This document shows, one piece after another, positions 23,093 through 31,416 of a stretch of DNA of 42,434 nt. The translations under genes were made by a program, and so were the position numbers. Position 1 is the first letter of the stretch. Each line of letters starts with the position of its first letter. Where the stretch lies: positions 1 through 42,434 of the forward strand of contig JAPPJY010000090.1 of the NCBI GenBank assembly GCA_028874335.1, in the 5' to 3' direction. Below the pieces are notes generated by a model, which was not told where the DNA came from, did not search any database, and was given only the letters and a program-made list of their open reading frames with translations. The DNA is from Gemmatimonadota bacterium (GTDB lineage Bacteria > Latescibacterota > UBA2968 > GCA-2709665).

Positions 23093-23773
23093 CTACCGTG
23101 ACTCAAGGGCCCGGACGGCGCCCGTGCCAATCGGCGCAATCTGCAGATCGGCCCCGGCTTCCATAAGGATATCCCACAAATATGCAGCCAGGGAACGCGC
23201 CCCGAGGACCGAAAAGGCCGGCAATTCAGCGGCATCCCGACGAATGACCAGTTGCGTCGTCCTGGCGACGCTGGTCTGCTTCGCGGCGCCTTCCGGAAAT
23301 CCGGCGGCGGTAAAGTCCAGCCCGCACACCCTGCTCATCAGCGTGGGCGCGTGGGGCCCCAGAACGCGGATTTCGGACCACGCGTGGGTCAGATTCGTCA
23401 CCGTGACGAAGCCGTCCGACGCGCGGTCGATCAGCGTCCTGCGGGCGGCGATGTCCCTGCCCGGAGACGTACTCACAAAGAAACAGTCGCCGCGAAGCCG
23501 GTAAACCCATTCGGATTCGTCCGCAGCCCCGGCGCCGATTGCCACGTCCGTTGACGCCCAGACGGTTTCCGCGTCCCGGCCTTCGACCTGAAGCTTTCCG
23601 TTCGCCGTTTCGTCGGCCAGCGCCACGCCCCGCTTCGCGGAAGCCATCTCCGCATCCGGCGCGGAATACGCCTCCGGAATCCGCCATCCGGAAGTTTCCG
23701 CGAATTGCGCTCCGAGGTCCCGCGCCGTTTCGTGTAGTGGCGACAGTTTCACCGGCGCCGCTCGCACGCTCAC
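23093..23773 (-). CDS. mgdD: Sarcosine-oxidase gamma-like subunit of N-methylglutamate dehydrogenase
   Basis: A 226-residue SoxG-like subunit, related to the GcvT fold. Typical stretches are VKLSPLHETARDLGAQFAE at the N-terminus and LTHAWSEIRVLGPHAPTLMS in the middle. The start is GTG overlapping the stop of the alpha-subunit gene by four bases (GTGA), so translation is coupled. In heterotetrameric sarcosine oxidases gamma packs against the folate-binding half of alpha. It is weakly conserved in general; position and these motifs carry the call. Confidence 0.8.
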   Translation of the reverse strand: MSVRAAPVKLSPLHETARDLGAQFAETSGWRIPEAYSAPDAEMASAKRGVALADETANGKLQVEGRDAETVWASTDVAIGAGAADESEWVYRLRGDCFFVSTSPGRDIAARRTLIDRASDGFVTVTNLTHAWSEIRVLGPHAPTLMSRVCGLDFTAAGFPEGAAKQTSVARTTQLVIRRDAAELPAFSVLGARSLAAYLWDILMEAGADLQIAPIGTGAVRALESR

Positions 23774-26694
23774 ATCTGCAGCCTTTCTCCGGAGGGGTCG
23801 TAGAACGGCCCGTGGTGAACGTAGGCGTCTTCGAGTTCGCCGTCCCGGCGAATCTGGAACCGCGTTCCCGCTTCCGCCGCCACGCGCGCGGGCAGCCAGC
23901 AGAGCCCGATGGTCTCCCCGAGCGACGGACTGAAGCGGGAGGACGTCAACCAGCCAATGATCTCCTGCTTTCCGTTCCCGTCCGGATGCACCGCCTGCAG
24001 ACCCTCGTCGGGTACGATGCCCGGCCGCGCCATTTTGAATCCCACGAGCCGCTGACGGGTCCCCCGTTCCGAGATCCGGGTCAGCATGGGCTTGCCCAGA
24101 AAATCCCGTTTGTTCATTTTTACAGCCCATTCCATGTTCGCGGAAAAGGGGTCGGTCAGCGCGTCGGTGTCCTGGCCGACGATGATATGCGCCTTCTCCA
24201 GCCGGAGCACACGCTGCGCCTCGACCCCGAACGGTCCGATGCCGAATTCCTCACCGGCCGCCATCAGCGCCCGCCACACGTGCAAACCGAATGACGCCGG
24301 GCAGTGGACCTCGTAGGAAAGTTCGCCCGTAAACCCGATCCGGAGGACGCGGCACAGCACCCCGTCGACGCGGGTTGACCGCACCCGCATGTAGGGAAAC
24401 TTTCCGTTGCTCAGGTCGCGGTCCGTGAGCTTCCGCAGCACGTCTCTCGACCTGGGTCCCGCCAGGTTGAACGCCGCGTAGGAATCGGTGAGGTTGACAA
24501 CGTGCACGCCGTCGCCCCAGCCCGACTGAACCCACCATTGAATCCATTCGAACACCGCCGTCGCGCCGGTGGACGTGGTACTCATATACCACTCGTTCTC
24601 CTGAACACGGGCGCACACCCCGTCGTCCATCACGACCCCTTCGTCGTTGCACATCACGCCGTACCGTACGCGGCCGACCCCCAGCTTCCGCCACTGGTTG
24701 ACGTACAGCCGTTCGAGCAATACCGGCACACCCGGGCCGGTCAGCTGGATCTTGCCCAGCGTGCTGACGTCCATCAGCCCCACCCGTTCACGTACGGCCT
24801 TCACTTCAGCGACGGGGTCGCCGTAGTCCTCGGGTCGCATCCAGAGCCCCGCCACCATCATCCTGGCGCCCCGTTCCAGGTGCCACTGATGCGCGGGACT
24901 CACCTGCACGGGCTCCATGTTCTGACCTGCCAATGCGCCCAGCGTTACCGGCTCCACCGGTGGGCGTGACGTTGTCCTGCCCGTTTCCTGGACCTGCTTT
25001 CCGTTCGCGCGGGCGCAGAGATGCACCGTATTCATGGAGCACATCCTGCCCTGGCATGGACCCATGGAAATCGTGCTGTACCGCTTCAGCAGTTCGATAC
25101 TGTCGTACCCCTCGACGATTGCGGTCTGCAGATCCACGTCGGTGACGTCTTCGCAGTAGCACAGAAACCTCTTTTTCCGTCCAGGCACCATGGTACGGGA
25201 CGACGTACGCACCGGCTCGGCGGCCTTCCTGTCCAGAAGTTCGGACAATTCTGACGCGTCGGGTCCGTCCCCGAAGCCCGATGAGGACGCGGCGCTTCGT
25301 CCGGCGATCCGCCCCTCGTCTAGGGCGCATGCGGCCGTGTTGGCCCCCGCGGCGCGGCCAGCCACGAAGATGCCGTCCGGCGCATTTGTCGCACGCGGTT
25401 CCGACCGTTGCGCGTCGTAGACCGATTCGCCGCCTGCCATGTGGTACAATGCCAGGTCCGGCGTCCATCCCACGCTGACGACAATCAGGTCGCACTCGAG
25501 TCTTCGCGCCGCGGACCGATCCGCCTCTCCCAACGGATCGATCCGGGCGACCATGGCGGCCTGAACGCGTTTCGATCCGGCGGCTTCCAGAATCGTATGC
25601 CGGAAAAACGCAGGCACGCCACGGGAAATCAACTCGCCGGCGGTCTCGCTCGAGCTCGAGTGCCGCTCGTCAACAACCGCGGCGATTTCGATGTCCGCCT
25701 CGGCCAGTTCCGCGGCCACGTCCCATCCATCGTCGTTCGCCGTTACCACCAGCGCCTTTGCGCCCGGCTTCACACCGTAGAGATGGACGAGACGGCGGGA
25801 GGCGCTGCCCAGCATCACCCCGGGCAGGTCGTTATTATCGATCAGCAGCGGGACCTCAATGGCCCCGGTTGCGAAAACCACGGATTTTGCGCGAATTTTG
25901 AACAGTCGCGAACCTGTCACCGCCGCCAGCCAGTTATCCTGGTACCAGCCCAGGACGGCCGTATCCGTGTAGACCTCGACGTCCGGCCGGTTCGCCACCG
26001 ACGCCAGCAACGCTTCCAGCCGTCCGGACCCGTTCCGCGAGAAGCGCAGGCGCCCGCCCAGTGACGGCTCGACTTCGAAAAGCGCGACGCTCGCGCCCTG
26101 TTCCGCCGCCGCAACGGCCGCGCCGATACCGGACGGTCCGCCGCCGACCACCGCCACGTCGGCATGCAGATACTGTTTGTCGTATACGCCGGGCCGCGAC
26201 GCGAGGTCCACTTTCCCCAGGCCCGCCGCACGGCGGAGTACGTGTTCGTAGGACGGCCAGAGCGCGGTGGGCCGGATGAAGGTCTTATAATAGAAACCCA
26301 CCGGCATCAACGGCGCGGCCAGTTGGGTAAGCGAAAGAAAGTCGCGGTCCAGCGACGGCTGCGCGTTCTGCGACCGTACAGCCATGCCGGCCTCCACGCG
26401 ACGCGTACAGGCGCGGACGTTCGGCTCGTCGCCGATCTGGACCAGACAGTTCGGACATTGACCCGCGCAGCACAGCAGACCTCTGGGACGGTGATACTTG
26501 AACGACCGGCTGAACACCTGTACCCCTGAGGCGGCCAGGGCCGATGCAATCGTATCGCCCTCGTATCCCGAATAATCCCGTCCATCGAAGGTAAACGCAA
26601 CCCTGGCGTCGCGATCGATGACTTCGCCGGATTGCGGCGGCAGCCTTTCCGAATCCGTACCCGAAACCGCCCGCTGGATCGATTCAGTCGTCAT
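23770..26694 (-). CDS. mgdC: Sarcosine-oxidase alpha-like subunit with 2Fe-2S cysteines
   Basis: A 974-residue alpha subunit. In order: an N-terminal Fer2-type domain (about 30-110) with Cys75/76, Cys80, Cys83 and Cys96; a Rossmann domain from VVGGGPSGIG (182-191) to about 470; a BFD-like linker with CYCEDVT (Cys512, Cys514) and GPCQGRMC (Cys547, Cys552); and a GcvT-like tetrahydrofolate domain from about 600 to the end. It would pass the carbon from the oxidised N-methyl group to tetrahydrofolate. As I recall, oxygen-dependent sarcosine oxidases lack both cysteine sets, so this looks like a dehydrogenase that hands electrons on through [2Fe-2S] clusters. The start overlaps mgdB by 11 bases. 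Confidence 0.87.
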   Translation of the reverse strand: MTTESIQRAVSGTDSERLPPQSGEVIDRDARVAFTFDGRDYSGYEGDTIASALAASGVQVFSRSFKYHRPRGLLCCAGQCPNCLVQIGDEPNVRACTRRVEAGMAVRSQNAQPSLDRDFLSLTQLAAPLMPVGFYYKTFIRPTALWPSYEHVLRRAAGLGKVDLASRPGVYDKQYLHADVAVVGGGPSGIGAAVAAAEQGASVALFEVEPSLGGRLRFSRNGSGRLEALLASVANRPDVEVYTDTAVLGWYQDNWLAAVTGSRLFKIRAKSVVFATGAIEVPLLIDNNDLPGVMLGSASRRLVHLYGVKPGAKALVVTANDDGWDVAAELAEADIEIAAVVDERHSSSSETAGELISRGVPAFFRHTILEAAGSKRVQAAMVARIDPLGEADRSAARRLECDLIVVSVGWTPDLALYHMAGGESVYDAQRSEPRATNAPDGIFVAGRAAGANTAACALDEGRIAGRSAASSSGFGDGPDASELSELLDRKAAEPVRTSSRTMVPGRKKRFLCYCEDVTDVDLQTAIVEGYDSIELLKRYSTISMGPCQGRMCSMNTVHLCARANGKQVQETGRTTSRPPVEPVTLGALAGQNMEPVQVSPAHQWHLERGARMMVAGLWMRPEDYGDPVAEVKAVRERVGLMDVSTLGKIQLTGPGVPVLLERLYVNQWRKLGVGRVRYGVMCNDEGVVMDDGVCARVQENEWYMSTTSTGATAVFEWIQWWVQSGWGDGVHVVNLTDSYAAFNLAGPRSRDVLRKLTDRDLSNGKFPYMRVRSTRVDGVLCRVLRIGFTGELSYEVHCPASFGLHVWRALMAAGEEFGIGPFGVEAQRVLRLEKAHIIVGQDTDALTDPFSANMEWAVKMNKRDFLGKPMLTRISERGTRQRLVGFKMARPGIVPDEGLQAVHPDGNGKQEIIGWLTSSRFSPSLGETIGLCWLPARVAAEAGTRFQIRRDGELEDAYVHHGPFYDPSGERLQM

Positions 26695-26971
26695 CCCGGC
26701 TCTCCCCGACCGCGTCCGCCTGCCACGCGTACGTCTTCAGGACCTCCTGCGTCTTCGTATGCCGCTGGGCCAGGAACCAGAGGCCGCACCCCGCCTGGTG
26801 ATACCACCACGCCGTCTCCACACCGAGTCTGTTGTCGCACAGATAGAGATATGCGGCCAACTCCGCGTCGTCGCACGCATCGGGGTCCGCCGGCCGGGGA
26901 TTGTATTCACCCCCGAAGCGGAACTCGCTTACGTTTCGTTCGCCGCAATTCGGGCAGGATAGGATCAACAT
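26684..26971 (-). CDS. mgdB: Sarcosine-oxidase delta-like subunit
   Basis: A 95-residue SoxD-like zinc subunit. CPNCGERNVSEFRFGGEY at residues 6-23 supplies two Cys of the zinc site and AGCGLWFLAQRHTKT (60-74) supplies a Cys and His. ETAWWYHQAGC is highly typical of the family. It has no clear Shine-Dalgarno: the ATG directly follows a hairpin and T-run (26972-26991). The stop overlaps the start of the alpha-subunit gene by 11 bases. The beta gene ends 53 bases upstream. Confidence 0.87.
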   Translation of the reverse strand: MLILSCPNCGERNVSEFRFGGEYNPRPADPDACDDAELAAYLYLCDNRLGVETAWWYHQAGCGLWFLAQRHTKTQEVLKTYAWQADAVGESRDDD

Positions 26972-26991
26972 AAAAAACTCGGATTCGAGTT
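26972..26991 (-). terminator. Terminator-like hairpin directly before mgdB
   Basis: Read leftward, AACTCG (26991-26986) pairs with CGAGTT (26981-26976) around the loop AATC and is followed by four more T's, then the mgdB ATG. It could damp transcription or translation between the beta and delta genes. The stem is short, so termination would be partial. Confidence 0.35.
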
Positions 26992-27024
26992 CCGCGCCAG
27001 CGTGCCGTTCCGGTGACCCGGCGG

Positions 27025-28263
27025 TCAGTGGCCCACCGACGCCGCGCCCTTTTCGCCAACCAGGTCGAATTCCTCAAACCGGGACAGCCGGAACGGGTGA
27101 ATCAGGTCCGGCGTGCGGTCGCCGGCGATCAGTTCCGCCATGGTCCGCCCGCAGATCGGGGACGCCTTGAAGCCGTACGTGCCCCAACCCACGTCCACAA
27201 GAAAGCCCCGCACGGGTGTAAAGCCCATGATGGGACTGTAGTCCGGAGTCATATCGCAGAGCCCCGCCCACTGACGCAGGACGCGCACCTTGCTCAGGAA
27301 CGGAAACAACTCGAGCATGTGTCCGGCGATGCTTTCCATGAACGCAAGTGAAGAATCCATCGAATAGGACGTATAGGGGTCCACGCTTGCACCCATCACG
27401 AGTTCGCCGCGGTCCGACTGGCTCACGTACACGTGAAGGCTGCCCGACACGATGACGACGTCGAGAAACGGCTTCAGCGGTTCGGTAACGCAGGCCTGCA
27501 GTGGAAAGGTGGTCAGGGGCAGGCGTACGCCCGCCATATCGGCGATGGTCGACCCCCACCCCGCCGTCGCGTTCAACACGGTGCCGGTCCGGATGTAACC
27601 TCCGGTTGTCTCCACCCCCACGACGCTCTCACCGCGCACGTCGATCCCGGTCACCGCTGTCTGTTGATGAATGTGCACGCCCCGGCGGTCTGCCTGGTGG
27701 GCATAGCCCCAGACGACGGCGTCGTGACGGACGATGCCTCCCGGGGGATGGTAGAGCGCGGCCAGAATCGGGTAGCGGGGATGGTCGCTGACGTCGATGC
27801 CCGGGCAGAGCCTCTCGATTTCGTCGGGCCATATCAGTTCCGACACCACACCCTGCAGCTTGTTCACCTCCGCCCGCCTTCGCATGGTGCGCACGGCGCC
27901 GTCGGTATGCGCCAGCGTGAGGTGGCCGCGCTGGCTGAACATGACGTTGAAATCCAGTTCTGTCGCCATCTGCTCGTACAGCCGAACGCTTTCGTCGTAG
28001 AAGCGTACCCCTTCCGGCGTCAGATAGTTGCTGCGGATGATGGCGGTATTCCGGCCGCTTCCGCCGGAACCGATATACCCTCTTTCGATAATGGCGACAT
28101 CCGAAATGCCGTGTTCTGCAGCCAGATAGTAGGCGCAGGCCAGACCATGCGCGCCTCCGCCCACGATCACCACGTCGTAACGGTCCCTGACAGTATGGGA
28201 CCGCCACATCCTGGGCAACAGCCCGTTACCATTGAGCGCCTGTCGAATCAGCTTGAACGACAC
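27025..28263 (-). CDS. mgdA: Sarcosine-oxidase beta-like subunit (N-methylglutamate dehydrogenase)
   Basis: A 412-residue FAD subunit that would oxidise the N-methyl substrate. VVIVGGGAHGLACAYYLA (31-48) is the FAD loop and GSGGSGRNTAIIRSNY (65-80) follows as in SoxB. His180 in GGIVRHDAVVWGYA corresponds, to my knowledge, to the His that binds FMN covalently in heterotetrameric sarcosine oxidase. The C-terminal GWGTYGFKASPICGRTMAEL is also typical. The start is GTG with a weak Shine-Dalgarno. With alpha, gamma and delta in the same operon it makes the full four-subunit enzyme. A sarcosine or dimethylglycine substrate is the main alternative. Confidence 0.86.
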   Translation of the reverse strand: MSFKLIRQALNGNGLLPRMWRSHTVRDRYDVVIVGGGAHGLACAYYLAAEHGISDVAIIERGYIGSGGSGRNTAIIRSNYLTPEGVRFYDESVRLYEQMATELDFNVMFSQRGHLTLAHTDGAVRTMRRRAEVNKLQGVVSELIWPDEIERLCPGIDVSDHPRYPILAALYHPPGGIVRHDAVVWGYAHQADRRGVHIHQQTAVTGIDVRGESVVGVETTGGYIRTGTVLNATAGWGSTIADMAGVRLPLTTFPLQACVTEPLKPFLDVVIVSGSLHVYVSQSDRGELVMGASVDPYTSYSMDSSLAFMESIAGHMLELFPFLSKVRVLRQWAGLCDMTPDYSPIMGFTPVRGFLVDVGWGTYGFKASPICGRTMAELIAGDRTPDLIHPFRLSRFEEFDLVGEKGAASVGH

Positions 28264-28305
28264 CTGACAGTCCCTGAAAATCCCAATTTGCGCCGCGAGA
28301 CATGG

Positions 28306-29652
28306 CTAGCGCCAGCCGGGCCCGCCACCCACGACGCGATTCGTCCCAACCAGCGGCAGATTGCAGATCATGGACGCCTCGGATGTCAGCGCGCGCATGT
28401 CTTCCGGCTCCAGATCGTGCACGTCCGCCTTGCCGCATGCGCGCGCAAGGATCTGGATTTCGGACGTCATGGCCTGGAGCAGGTTGGCCACCCGCTCAGC
28501 CGCTTCGTCAACGTCGAGGCGGGACATCAGCTCGGGGTCTTGCGTGGTAATACCCACCGGACAGCGACCGGTGTGGCAGTGATGGCAATGATAAGGCTCC
28601 GCGCCGAGCGCCTTATAGTCGTCCACGAAAAGGGGCCGGTTGCAGTTCAATGCCATCAGCGCCGCCGTGCCGATGTACACGGCATCGGCGCCAAGCGCCA
28701 TGGCCTTGGCGGCGTCGACGCCATTCCGGATCCCGCCCGCGATGATCAGCTGCACCTTTCCGTACATGCCGATGTCCTCGAGCGCCGCCCTCGCTTCTCC
28801 CACAGCCGCGAGCGTGGGAATGCCCGTATGTTCCTGGCAGATTTCCGCGGACGCCCCGGTACCGCCTTCCATGCCGTCGACCACAACCACGTCGGCGCCC
28901 GCCTTTGCCGCCAGGCGTACGTCGTCGAACACGCGGGTGGCGCCCATCTTCACGAAGATGGGGACCTGCCAGTCCGTGGCCTCGCGCAACTCCTCGATTT
29001 TGATGATCATGTCGTCCGGACCCAGGAAATCCGGGTGCCGCGCCGGACTTCGCTGGTCCACGCCGATGGGCAGGTCCCGCTGCGATGCCACGTCGCCCAG
29101 CACCTTGGCGCCCAGCAACAGTCCCCCCGTGCCCGGCTTCGCCCCCTGTCCGATGGTGAGTTCGATCCCGTCGGCAACCCGGAGGTCATGCACGTTGATA
29201 CCGTACCGCGAAGGCAGGACCTCGTAAACCAACACCTTGCTTTCTTCCCGCTCGGCCTTCAACATCCCACCGTCGCCTGTGGTATTGGAGGAGCCCACCA
29301 TATTGGCGCCCCGGGCGAGCGCCACCTTGGCGTTGTACGACAGCGCGCCCCAACTCATGCCGGTGATCATGACCGGCGTATCCAGCACGATGGGCTTTTC
29401 GGCAAAGCGATCGCCCAGAACCGTTTCCGCCGAGCAACGCTCCCTGTATCCTTCCAGCGGAATGCGTGTGAGCGTACAGGGGATGAAGGTCAGGTCGTCG
29501 AACGTCGGCCACCGCCGCTCGCGCAGCGTGCCGAACCCGCGTATCCGGTACCGCCCCAGCTCCGCCTTGACCTGGATGTCTTCGATGACGGCGGGCGTAA
29601 ACGTGCCGCTGGCCTGCGGCGGACGATGACGCCCGTTATATTCTTCGTCCAT
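28306..29652 (-). CDS. mgsC: FMN-binding glutamate-synthase-like subunit (MgsC/GlxD)
   Basis: A 448-residue protein like the FMN/Fe-S synthase domain of GltB. In N-methylglutamate synthase it forms N-methylglutamate from 2-oxoglutarate and the released methylamine. Seen: PVMITGMSWGALSYNAKVAL (93-112), IGQGAKPGTGGLLLGAKV (167-184), VVVDGMEGGTG (256-266), IIAGGIRNGVDAAKAMALGA (303-322), and a cluster motif with Cys356, Cys359 and Cys364 (CHHCHTGRCPVGITTQD). There is only one copy in the operon, although its two partner subunits are duplicated. It lies 78 bases after mgsB copy 1 and 42 before mgdA. Confidence 0.86.
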   Translation of the reverse strand: MDEEYNGRHRPPQASGTFTPAVIEDIQVKAELGRYRIRGFGTLRERRWPTFDDLTFIPCTLTRIPLEGYRERCSAETVLGDRFAEKPIVLDTPVMITGMSWGALSYNAKVALARGANMVGSSNTTGDGGMLKAEREESKVLVYEVLPSRYGINVHDLRVADGIELTIGQGAKPGTGGLLLGAKVLGDVASQRDLPIGVDQRSPARHPDFLGPDDMIIKIEELREATDWQVPIFVKMGATRVFDDVRLAAKAGADVVVVDGMEGGTGASAEICQEHTGIPTLAAVGEARAALEDIGMYGKVQLIIAGGIRNGVDAAKAMALGADAVYIGTAALMALNCNRPLFVDDYKALGAEPYHCHHCHTGRCPVGITTQDPELMSRLDVDEAAERVANLLQAMTSEIQILARACGKADVHDLEPEDMRALTSEASMICNLPLVGTNRVVGGGPGWR

Positions 29653-29730
29653 AACTGCCCTGTCGGGTTGAAATCAAGGCGCGGTGGGACCGGATCAGTC
29701 TGGAGGAAAGGTAGACCGTGTGCCCGCGCA

Positions 29731-30426
29731 TTACAACGCCTCCCGCCATACCGCGCGTTCGTCCTTGTCGAAATTCCAGAGCTTGCGTCCGGCCACGACC
29801 TTTTTGAATGACTTTACGTCCCGATGTTTGCCCAGATGTTCCTGAATTGCGTTCCTTAAAAAAGCGAACTCGTTCTCGCCCGGCGTCTCAACCACGGCAT
29901 CGTTGCCGAGTTCCGCGATCTCCCCACCCACGAAACATTCGGTCTCGTACATCGAATCGGCAAAGGCTTCGCCGGTATCGCCGCAGACGATTATGCGGCC
30001 CATCTGTCCCATGAACCCGGCCATATACCCGCAGTCCCCGCCCACGACGATCAACCCGCCCTTCATCGCCACGCCCAGCCGCGCGGAAGCGTGCCCCCGC
30101 ACAACCACGACGCCCCCGCGAATGGACGCCGCCGTGCCGTTGCCCGCGTTACCGTGGACAACGACCTTCCCGCTCATCATCGACTCTGCCAGACCCCAGC
30201 CCGCGCTGCCCTTTACCTCGACGGTCGCCCCGTCTATCATCCCGGCGCAATAGTATCCCGCGCTGCCTTCCAGAGTGAGGTGTACGGGATCCAGAAGCGC
30301 CACCCCGAGATTGTGGCGCGCGCCCGGGTCCAGGACGCGAACCTCACGTTCTCCGGCGGCGACGAACGCCCTGATCTCCCGGTTGATCTCACGCGTTGAC
30401 TTTCCGTTGCACGTCAGTTGTGCCAT
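29731..30426 (-). CDS. mgsB: GXGXG-domain protein, first copy (MgsB/GlxC)
   Basis: A 231-residue GXGXG beta-helix subunit, the usual length for MgsB/GlxC. Repeats such as GSAGYYCAGMIDGATVEVKG, IRGGVVVVRGHASARLG and GGEIAELGND build the helix. The C-terminal FKKVVAGRKLWNFDK is shared with the second copy. The start lies inside the end of the amidotransferase gene (13-base overlap ATGGCACAACTGA). It has no N-terminal extension, unlike the copy at 19776-20633. Confidence 0.85.
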   Translation of the reverse strand: MAQLTCNGKSTREINREIRAFVAAGEREVRVLDPGARHNLGVALLDPVHLTLEGSAGYYCAGMIDGATVEVKGSAGWGLAESMMSGKVVVHGNAGNGTAASIRGGVVVVRGHASARLGVAMKGGLIVVGGDCGYMAGFMGQMGRIIVCGDTGEAFADSMYETECFVGGEIAELGNDAVVETPGENEFAFLRNAIQEHLGKHRDVKSFKKVVAGRKLWNFDKDERAVWREAL

Positions 30427-31319
30427 AGCCGCATGTCCCTCGCGCGGGCTTCAACCACGTCGTAATCTCCATCGAAAGCGGACCGGAACGCGATCTCTTC
30501 GGTGGCCACCGCGGCGAAATCGTGCGTTTCCGCAAAGAGCAGCGGCTTGAAGGAATACGGATCCCGGACGAAACCCACGGCGTCGGGCGTGGCGACCAGA
30601 TAGCTGAACGAGCCGTCCAGGTCCGTCAGAGAAGCGGCCATTGCCGCCTCAAGGTCCCTTCCGTCCGCAAGCTGCCGGCGGAGATACATCCCGATGATTT
30701 CGGAGTCGTTCTCCGTATAGAACCGGGCGCCTTCCTGCACGTAAATGCGCCGCAGCTTGTGATAGTTCGTGATGTGCCCGTTGTGAACGATGGCCAGGTC
30801 CGGATGACCGTGGGCCCAGAACGGCTGGGAATGGCTCAGGTCGATCCGCGACTCCGTGGACAGACGGGTGTGGCCGATGCCGTGCGTCCCTTCGAATCCG
30901 GAAATCAGGTAGCTCCTGTCCAGGTTGCGGGGCGACCCCACCTGCTTTACGATTTCCAGCCGGCTTCCCATACTCACCACCTCCACACCCTCGCCCGCGG
31001 CTTCGATCGCGTGTTCCAGTTTGCCCGCATCGCCACCATAAGCGATGACCAGCCGCAGGTACTCTTCCGTGCGTTCCCACCCGGCCACTGTGCCCAACGC
31101 TTCCGCCCGCGAAACGACCCGCCGCGCCGTTGCTTCGTAATCCGCATATTCTCCCAGACTCACGCGCAGGACCATGCGCCCGTCTTCTCCGTCGCCGTAA
31201 AGCGCCACGCCAGCCGAATCCGGCCCCCGGCAATCCAGGGCGCCCAGCATCTTCAAAATGGTCCGCCCGAGCCCGCCGGTATCCTCCTGCCGGTTCCAGA
31301 ACCCCACGATTCCACACAT
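30414..31319 (-). CDS. mgsA: Class II glutamine amidotransferase, first copy (MgsA/GlxB)
   Basis: A 301-residue Ntn-type amidotransferase. The ATG at 31319 gives MCGIVGFW with Cys2 as nucleophile, and GGAG lies about nine bases upstream; longer in-frame starts would bury the Cys. CRGPDSAGVALYG, GHTRLSTES and VHNGHITNYHKLRR are the further active-site segments. It is the first gene of the operon, 97 bases after the maturase stop, behind an overlapping terminator and promoter. Its role is to supply methylamine or ammonia from the glutamyl amide to the FMN subunit. Confidence 0.85.
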   Translation of the reverse strand: MCGIVGFWNRQEDTGGLGRTILKMLGALDCRGPDSAGVALYGDGEDGRMVLRVSLGEYADYEATARRVVSRAEALGTVAGWERTEEYLRLVIAYGGDAGKLEHAIEAAGEGVEVVSMGSRLEIVKQVGSPRNLDRSYLISGFEGTHGIGHTRLSTESRIDLSHSQPFWAHGHPDLAIVHNGHITNYHKLRRIYVQEGARFYTENDSEIIGMYLRRQLADGRDLEAAMAASLTDLDGSFSYLVATPDAVGFVRDPYSFKPLLFAETHDFAAVATEEIAFRSAFDGDYDVVEARARDMRLWHN

Positions 31320-31340
31320 TGTCGCTCTCCGGAGAAACAT

Positions 31341-31377
31341 AAAAAAAGCCGTACCAGCTTCGGTGAAACGGGTACGG
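31341..31377 (-). terminator. Strong intrinsic terminator after the maturase gene
   Basis: Read leftward, CCGTACC (31377-31371) pairs with GGTACGG (31355-31349). Inside, GTTTC pairs with GAAGC (one G-U) around the triloop ACC, with a single C/T mismatch between the two stems. One C and seven T's (31347-31341) follow. This would stop maturase transcripts 40-76 bases past the stop codon and just before the mgsA start. Confidence 0.75.
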
Positions 31378-31406
31378 ATGATCGCACCGCACAGGACAAA
31401 AGTCAA
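31378..31406 (-). promoter_or_regulatory. Candidate promoter of the ten-gene operon
   Basis: Leftward TTGACT (31406-31401), 17 bases, then GATCAT (31383-31378). The predicted start of transcription would fall in the first arm of the terminator hairpin, so new transcripts would lack a full stem and escape it while upstream transcripts would be stopped. Confidence 0.45.
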
Positions 31407-31416
31407 GCCAAAACGA

